9,511 nucleotides of DNA from JBJEXX01 sp051886215 (lineage in GTDB: Bacteria > Bacillota_I > Bacilli_A > RF39 > UBA660): positions 1 through 9,511 of the forward strand of contig JBJEXX010000083.1 in the NCBI GenBank assembly GCA_051886215.1, written 5' to 3'. Under the pieces are notes generated by a model. It saw only the letters and a program-made list of their open reading frames with translations. It was not told the origin of the DNA and did not search any database. This document shows positions 4,817 to 9,511 of this stretch, in pieces (the first letter of the stretch is position 1; each line of letters begins with the position of its first letter). A program made the translations under genes and the position numbers.

Positions 4817-7114
4817 CTATTCACCATCCTCATTAATTCTTACTAAAACTTCTCTTGGTTTTGAACCATTTGCAGGACCTATGATTCCCCTATCTTCAAG
4901 TAAATCTATACAGCGTACTGCTCTATTATATCCAAGTCTAAATCTTCTTTGTAATAAAGAAGCAGAAGCTTTACCCTGACTAACTACAAAATCAACTATT
5001 TCATTATATAAAGGTTCTTCATAATCCTTTGTTTTATTTTCTAATTCAACATCATGACGGCTTCTCATAATATCAGATGAATATTCAACTTGTTGTTCGT
5101 TTATACAATAATTTACAACTTTTGTAATATCTTCATCTGGAATGTATGGAACTTTAAGTTTAAGAATTTTATTATTCATTCTTGAAGAATATAAAGCATT
5201 ACCAAATCCACTTAATTTTTCAGCACCATTTTGATCAAGTATTATTTGTGAAACTTGTGAACTTGCAACTTTAAAACTTAATCTTGCTGGAAAATTTGAT
5301 TTTGATACAGTTGGGATAACTCTTGCTGAAGGGTGATTTGCAGAAACAATCACATATACATTAACATTCCAACCATTACATGTAATATATTCAATTGAAT
5401 CATTAATTTCATCTGTTACATTTAATGTACTAAAATCATCTATAATAATTACAATATCTGGAATCTTTTTATCATCAGATAATTTATTATTTAATAAATC
5501 AATATTTTTTACATTCTCTGTTCTAAGTTTTTCAGTTCTATTCTCAATTTCAATACACATTTTTTGTAGTACTATACTCAATTTTTTTGAATCAGTAATT
5601 ACTGGACATAATAAATGTGGTATTCCATTATATACTGCATAATCAACTTTTTTTGAATCGTAAATAACAAGTTTTAAATCAGAAGGTTTTTTAGTTAAAA
5701 GAAAACTTGTTATAATAGTATTAATATAAGCTGTTTTACCAGACATTACTGTACCACCTATTAACATATTAGGCATACTTCCAATATCCTCTATTATTAA
5801 TTCTTCTTGCTGTAATCCTATTGGAATAAATGTTTTATTTTGGCTTCTCATTTTCTCAATAAAAGGTATAGTACTTTTTGATTCATCTGAAGATAATAAA
5901 TTTATTTTAGGTAACTTATATTCCTTATTTTGAATCGTTGTAACTATTGCTTCTTCGTTTTTTGATAAAGATTTAGAAACACCATTATTTAATAATTGAG
6001 ATACATCAGTTACTATAATCTTTTCTTTTTTATTTTCTATTTCTTCATCAACTTTTTCTTCTTTCAAAATACCTTTCGTTTTTGCCAAAATTTTATTAAA
6101 TTGATTTCCAAATAGTATTAAATTACTTTGTATATCATCAGATAATTTATGATTTGAAAATTCTACTACTGTATTAATGCCATTAGGAGATTTAATAGTA
6201 AATTCTCCATATTTACATACTGGGAATCTTCTATTTCCAGAGAATCTTAAATCTCTTCCACCATCTTGATTTGCATATCTCCAAGTGTAATCAACAATTT
6301 CAGCATCATTACATACTCTTTCAGATTCAACAAATCTAGTGGTTTTAATTCCTAAAAACATGTCATTATAAGTACAACCAAAAACTTTTCCAAATGGTCT
6401 AAAAACTAGCACTCTATCTGGGGTAAAAAACATTTTTTGGTTTCTTAAACTTAAACCATATACATTTATATTTGTTTTTATAAACCATGGCATTTTAGAA
6501 GTTATATATGCTGAATTTCTATTTATATTATGACCAGCACCTGCATTATACTTTGTATTATATACTCTAGTTGAAGAACTTACTTGCCATATTTTTCTTG
6601 ATTTTGAGAGTATTATTAAAACTTCTTTTAATGAATTGTACATTTTTCTACTTTCATCATCAAATTCATAATATAATCCAATTTTATTTGATCGTGCAAT
6701 TATTATTTTTATAATCACACCTGCAAAGAATGATAAAACGAATCCAGGATATAGCGGAATTAATAATGTTAACAATAATAAGAAATTAGCTAGTCTATTA
6801 AGTAATAATACTTTATTTATCTTTTTCAATATTGGATCATTCTTTTTTAATTCATCAATTGGAATATTCTTAAAACTTTCTGTTTCACCAGTATATAAAC
6901 CTGTTTCACTGTTAGTGTTTCTAGAGTTTTTACCTTGTTGTTCAACATAAGAGATACCTGTACCAGGTATAGAATATGTTTGTCTTGTTCCTCCGTTTGC
7001 AAGTTTGGTTGTTCTATATCCAGGAAATCCCCAACTATAACCGATACCTGACTTACTTAAATTTATTCTAAATCCTAATCCTAAATTAATACTTTTCCTA
7101 TATCTCCAACCCAT
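4817..7114 (-). CDS. DUF4236-FtsK/SpoIIIE fusion ATPase with C-terminal winged helix
   Basis: A 765-residue fusion. Residues 1-57 are a DUF4236 domain (MGWRYRKS start, FRINLSKSGIGYSWG). Two membrane helices lie at about 103-120 and 122-140. An uncharacterised domain (about 150-345) follows, with TNINVYG, MFFTPDRVLVF and GGRDLRFSGNRRFP. A charged linker leads to an FtsK/SpoIIIE motor at about 400-670. Walker A is GTVMSGKT (454-461) and Walker B is IVIIIDD (554-560). The FtsK signature ARLSFKVAS (610-618) with ILDQNGAEKL is kept. Residues about 700-760 match the FtsK gamma winged helix (SASLLQRRFRLGYNRAVRCIDLLEDRGIIGP), which in FtsK reads orienting DNA motifs. Departures: Walker B ends DD rather than DE, and the usual TQRPS segment reads SANHPS. 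GTG at 7121-7123 is possible, but ATG at 7112-7114 has the ribosome binding site (AGAGGTGA) and the family start. It lies 1 nt after the TPR gene. Confidence 0.9.
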   Translation of the reverse strand: MGWRYRKSINLGLGFRINLSKSGIGYSWGFPGYRTTKLANGGTRQTYSIPGTGISYVEQQGKNSRNTNSETGLYTGETESFKNIPIDELKKNDPILKKINKVLLLNRLANFLLLLTLLIPLYPGFVLSFFAGVIIKIIIARSNKIGLYYEFDDESRKMYNSLKEVLIILSKSRKIWQVSSSTRVYNTKYNAGAGHNINRNSAYITSKMPWFIKTNINVYGLSLRNQKMFFTPDRVLVFRPFGKVFGCTYNDMFLGIKTTRFVESERVCNDAEIVDYTWRYANQDGGRDLRFSGNRRFPVCKYGEFTIKSPNGINTVVEFSNHKLSDDIQSNLILFGNQFNKILAKTKGILKEEKVDEEIENKKEKIIVTDVSQLLNNGVSKSLSKNEEAIVTTIQNKEYKLPKINLLSSDESKSTIPFIEKMRSQNKTFIPIGLQQEELIIEDIGSMPNMLIGGTVMSGKTAYINTIITSFLLTKKPSDLKLVIYDSKKVDYAVYNGIPHLLCPVITDSKKLSIVLQKMCIEIENRTEKLRTENVKNIDLLNNKLSDDKKIPDIVIIIDDFSTLNVTDEINDSIEYITCNGWNVNVYVIVSANHPSARVIPTVSKSNFPARLSFKVASSQVSQIILDQNGAEKLSGFGNALYSSRMNNKILKLKVPYIPDEDITKVVNYCINEQQVEYSSDIMRSRHDVELENKTKDYEEPLYNEIVDFVVSQGKASASLLQRRFRLGYNRAVRCIDLLEDRGIIGPANGSKPREVLVRINEDGE

Positions 7115-7115
7115 A

Positions 7116-8225
7116 TCATTCACCTCTATTTAATTTTTTTAATAAACTTTCTTTTTTATCATTCATAGTTGTATTACCAATGTACTTATTTATTCCATAA
7201 CTAATAGCTACATCACAAAGAGTTATTGCATCTTTATAATTTTTTTCTTTTTCATAAAATGAAATCAATTTTTTAAAAATTGGATATCCCGTAACTCTTT
7301 TGTCGCTATACTCATATTTTCCTTGAAATCCAATACAATTCAATTCTTCATAATATTTCATAATTTTAGGAAATAAATTAATATCCGATAAGCAATTCGT
7401 TACAAACTCTTTTTTGCTACTTTCTATATCAATACTTTGTTTTATATTATTTTCATAAAAATCTATTTCTTCTAAAAATTCTCTATGATATTGAAAAATA
7501 TTCTCGTATTTCTTTCTTAATTGCATACCTTTTTCTTCTAATTCTGGGTGATATGCTCCATTTATAAATCCACTTTGATAACTATCATATCCATCAAAAT
7601 AATGTTTATTTATTCCTTTTTTCTTATTTTCAAGTTCCAATAAATAACTATCAATTCCTTTTTGATAATCTATATTAGTTATATAATTATGAGTTTTTTT
7701 ACCATCATTTAAAGTTTTGATTGCTTTATCTAAATCATTTCTTTTTTTATAATACTTTGCTAATAAGACACAACCATTAGGAATTAGTAAATTAAGTTCA
7801 TTGATTCTTTTATATGTAGATTCTTCATTATCATAATCTTTTAAATGGCAATATGCTTGTGCCAAATATTGCAACATATTTGCTATATGAACTTTTTTGC
7901 CATATTCTATACCATTTTCTAATGATGAAGCTAAATTAATGTATGCTTTTTCATACAATTCATTATCTAAATAATAATTAATACTATTTATTCGCTCATT
8001 AGAATATTCAACTTTATTAAACGACCATGATAAAGCTTTTAAATATCTTGTTTGTGGAGTATCCATACTACCACACAAATCAACAACTCTTTTTAAAACT
8101 TCTGATCTGTCATTATTAAGTTCTTTCCATATAGACTCGCATTCTTCTTGCTCATCTTTAGTCATTACTCCACCTGCATAAAAAGTTGACATTAATAATT
8201 CAGCAAAATTTGGATCTACTCTCAT
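7116..8225 (-). CDS. TPR-like helical repeat protein
   Basis: A 369-residue all-helical protein with no signal peptide or membrane helix. TPR-like helix pairs are visible at about 112-145 (ANMLQYLAQAYCHLKDYDNEE), 150-178 (VLLAKYYKKRNDLDKAIKTL) and 314-345 (YPIFKKLISFYEKEKNYKDAITLCDVAIS). A long helical segment at about 231-262 (QYHREFLEEIDFYENNIKQS) lies between them. Such proteins are protein-binding scaffolds. The ATG at 8223-8225 follows GAGGTGG with 6-nt spacing; an ATG 15 nt upstream lacks a ribosome binding site of its own. The stop is 1 nt before the FtsK-like gene start, so translation is probably coupled. An extended -10 promoter lies 42 nt upstream. Likely an adaptor of the FtsK-like ATPase; the partner is inferred from operon position. 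Confidence 0.8.
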   Translation of the reverse strand: MRVDPNFAELLMSTFYAGGVMTKDEQEECESIWKELNNDRSEVLKRVVDLCGSMDTPQTRYLKALSWSFNKVEYSNERINSINYYLDNELYEKAYINLASSLENGIEYGKKVHIANMLQYLAQAYCHLKDYDNEESTYKRINELNLLIPNGCVLLAKYYKKRNDLDKAIKTLNDGKKTHNYITNIDYQKGIDSYLLELENKKKGINKHYFDGYDSYQSGFINGAYHPELEEKGMQLRKKYENIFQYHREFLEEIDFYENNIKQSIDIESSKKEFVTNCLSDINLFPKIMKYYEELNCIGFQGKYEYSDKRVTGYPIFKKLISFYEKEKNYKDAITLCDVAISYGINKYIGNTTMNDKKESLLKKLNRGE

Positions 8226-8351
8226 AAAAATCCACCTCATTTAAAAACACTAATTATCTAATTCTAATTATATCATAAAAATTGTTATATTTATTAATAG
8301 ATGATACCAAATTGTAAGTTTAGGGGTACTGCTAATTTTACTACTTTACTA
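8226..8351 (-). promoter_or_regulatory. Intergenic leader upstream of the TPR-FtsK operon
   Basis: This 126-bp gap contains an extended -10 promoter, TGATATAAT read leftward (8267-8275), with no convincing -35 (AATAAA at 17 bp). The 13-bp sequence TTTATGATATAAT (8267-8279) is identical to that at 8902-8914 before the upstream gene. No clear terminator follows the 8352-8861 gene, so readthrough into this operon is possible. Confidence 0.55.
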
Positions 8352-8861
8352 CTAATCTTCTATGTTATCTTCTAAACTATCATTATATTTAATACAATAT
8401 GATATTGCTACTAATCGTAAAGCAATCCAAACCAATGAATCAAATATTTGATTATTATTTATATTAGAAGAAAGACAATAATTTTTAATATCATCAACAT
8501 TTATAGGAAATTCTAAAGTTCTTTCATTTCTTCCTATTGCTTTGAATAATAAATCATCAGCTATTTGATCACATTCTGAAACTATATCAGAGTCATCATC
8601 ATAATATTTAATAAAATAATCAGTTATATCATCAACTTGCTTAAATACTTTTCTAATTTTTTTATCATCTTTATCTTTTAATTCATTTAATTGATTATTT
8701 ATTATTTCTTCAATTACTTTTTCTTTTTGTTCACTTTTCAAATTATTAATAATTATTGTTAGTTCATCTAAAGTATATTCTTGAACTTCAATTACCTTAC
8801 TTAAATTAGATGTCATCTTAATAGTGATTTTATTTGCAAAATCTGTATTTTCGTTTTTCAT
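8352..8861 (-). CDS. Unknown acidic helical protein
   Basis: A 169-residue protein I do not recognise. Residues 28-75 are Lys/Glu-rich and predicted helical (LDELTIIINNLKSEQKEKVIEE). A very acidic segment follows at about 77-106 (DDITDYF, YYDDDSDIVSECDQIADDLL). The C-terminal part (about 120-160) ends in an amphipathic or hydrophobic helix, FDSLVWIALRLVAISYC, too polar around it to call a secure membrane anchor. ATG at 8859-8861 has an excellent ribosome binding site (AAAAGGAG, 7-nt spacing). It has its own promoter next to the divergent tandem-HTH gene and lies 126 bp ahead of the TPR-FtsK operon. It may be a component or regulator of that system; position is the only evidence. Confidence 0.65.
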   Translation of the reverse strand: MKNENTDFANKITIKMTSNLSKVIEVQEYTLDELTIIINNLKSEQKEKVIEEIINNQLNELKDKDDKKIRKVFKQVDDITDYFIKYYDDDSDIVSECDQIADDLLFKAIGRNERTLEFPINVDDIKNYCLSSNINNNQIFDSLVWIALRLVAISYCIKYNDSLEDNIED

Positions 8862-8901
8862 ATTTTAGCTCCTTTTCTTAAATCCTAAACTTACCTTAAT
8901 T

Positions 8902-8930
8902 ATTATATCATAAATTATTCATTGTGTCGT
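8902..8930 (-). promoter_or_regulatory. Leftward extended -10 promoter
   Basis: On the minus strand ACGACA (8925-8930, four of six to consensus), a 17-bp spacer and TATAAT (8902-8907) preceded by TGA form an extended -10 promoter. It is 41 nt upstream of the 8352-8861 gene. The palindrome at 8937-8948 lies just upstream of its -35. Confidence 0.75.
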
Positions 8931-8936
8931 ACTTTT

Positions 8937-8948
8937 GTGAATATTCAC
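8937..8948. promoter_or_regulatory. Perfect 12-bp palindrome, candidate operator
   Basis: GTGAATATTCAC is a perfect palindrome between the divergent 8352-8861 and 8982-9434 genes. It sits next to the leftward -35 and 34 bp before the regulator's start codon. It is a natural binding site for the tandem-HTH protein and could control both directions. Confidence 0.55.
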
Positions 8949-8981
8949 TTATTAAATGGGAAAATTAATATGGTGATATAT

Positions 8982-9434
8982 ATGGTAGATAATAATTTAA
9001 GATATTGTAGAGAAGAATTAGAAATGACTCAAGAGGAATTGGGTATTATATTAGGGGCTAGTAAACAAACTATATCAAATTGGGAAACAGGTTATACACC
9101 AATACCTTTAAATAAATTAGTAAGATTTGCTAATTTATATAATTATTCATTAGATTTTATTGTTGGATTCACAAGAAAGAATATTAAATATAACAAAAAT
9201 ATAAAACTAGATAGTAAGTTAATTGGAAAAAATCTTAAATTATTAAGAGAAAACTTAAATTTAACTCAACAGGAATTATCTGATAAATGTAATATTTATC
9301 AATCTACTTATAATCATTATGAAACAGGATATAGTCTAATTAAAATAATTCCAGCTTATTCAATTTGTAAAACATATAATATTTCATTTGATTGGTTAGT
9401 AGGTAGAACTAATAATATAAAAATAAGCAAATAA
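8982..9434 (+). CDS. Tandem XRE-type HTH regulator
   Basis: A 150-residue protein made of two XRE helix-turn-helix domains. The first spans about 3-63 (MTQEELGIILGASKQTISNWETG, ending SLDFIVG). The second spans about 78-142 (LTQQELSDKCNIYQSTYNHYETG, ending SFDWLVG). The repeated order suggests an internal duplication, so one chain could bind both halves of a palindrome. No ligand-binding or protease domain is present. A TTG at 8922 and an ATG at 8970 are in frame upstream, but ATG at 8982 follows GGTGA with 5-nt spacing and starts right before the first domain. It is divergent from the cargo genes, with a perfect palindrome between them, and is probably their local regulator. No convincing rightward promoter could be placed. 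Confidence 0.85.
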   Translation: MVDNNLRYCREELEMTQEELGIILGASKQTISNWETGYTPIPLNKLVRFANLYNYSLDFIVGFTRKNIKYNKNIKLDSKLIGKNLKLLRENLNLTQQELSDKCNIYQSTYNHYETGYSLIKIIPAYSICKTYNISFDWLVGRTNNIKISK

Positions 9435-9436
9435 AA

Positions 9437-9476
9437 AAAAGCGAGAGTATGTTAATTAAAACATATTCTCGCTTTT
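9437..9476. terminator. Long bidirectional intrinsic terminator
   Basis: AAAAGCGAGAGTATGTT (9437-9453) pairs with AACATATTCTCGCTTTT (9460-9476): 17 pairs with one G-T wobble and a 6-nt loop, with A-run and T-run on the two sides. It ends the tandem-HTH transcript and would also stop leftward transcription entering from outside. The remaining 35 bases to the window end show nothing else. Confidence 0.9.
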
Positions 9477-9511
9477 ATAATACATTTAATGAATAACAAT
9501 AATCATATACA

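Noticed and set aside
7116..7118. Use of TGA as tryptophan (Mollicute code)
   Set aside because: TGA here ends the TPR gene in the correct place, 1 nt before the next start, and the tryptophans I checked (for example at the FtsK-like start) use TGG, so the standard bacterial code applies.

Overview
The window is about three-quarters A+T, with strong AGGAGG-type ribosome binding sites, tightly packed genes and TGA used as a stop (for example the gene ending at 7116). This points to a low-GC Firmicute (Bacillota), a clostridial or Bacilli-like host; nothing in the window fixes the genus. The gene set is that of a small integrated mobile element: a large serine recombinase lies at the extreme left edge, followed by a short control/replication-like module, then a cargo operon.

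Left module (35-3124, all leftward): from a divergent promoter at about 3062 run two short winged-helix proteins (2728-2991 and 2242-2496), a predicted OB-fold ssDNA-binding-like protein (1613-2053), a 36-residue peptide (1463-1573) and the recombinase (35-1381). The recombinase reading frame keeps its catalytic serine only if translation begins at an ATA codon that sits behind an excellent ribosome binding site. Between the two winged-helix genes is a 200-nt leader full of hairpins ending in a leftward terminator. The 188-nt gap at 2054-2241 is extremely AT-rich, with a 12-bp direct repeat and two hairpins, and could be an origin.

Switch (3016-3678): a Cro/CI-type repressor is transcribed rightward, back to back with the left module. 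The roughly 100-bp intergenic region holds two consensus promoters and two different inverted repeats, each overlapping a -10 box. A 21-bp sequence over the repressor -10 recurs with one mismatch in front of the recombinase.

Structured gap (3677-4005): about 300 bp with no gene but at least seven hairpins, including a possible pseudoknot. It is either an undescribed structured RNA or a structured DNA site such as an origin of transfer.

Right module (4006-9476): a leftward cluster of an unknown helical protein (8352-8861), a TPR protein (7116-8225), a DUF4236-FtsK/SpoIIIE fusion ATPase with two membrane helices and a C-terminal winged helix (4817-7114), and a membrane-anchored zinc-ribbon protein with a DUF4352-like ectodomain (4006-4815). 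The last three are spaced by a single base. Two promoters in the cluster share an identical 13-bp extended -10 at almost the same distance from their genes. A divergent tandem-HTH regulator (8982-9434) sits behind a perfect 12-bp palindrome, and a long terminator closes the module. I infer that this operon is the element's cargo: a membrane-associated DNA-translocase-like complex whose job (defence, DNA transfer or element maintenance) cannot be settled from sequence alone.
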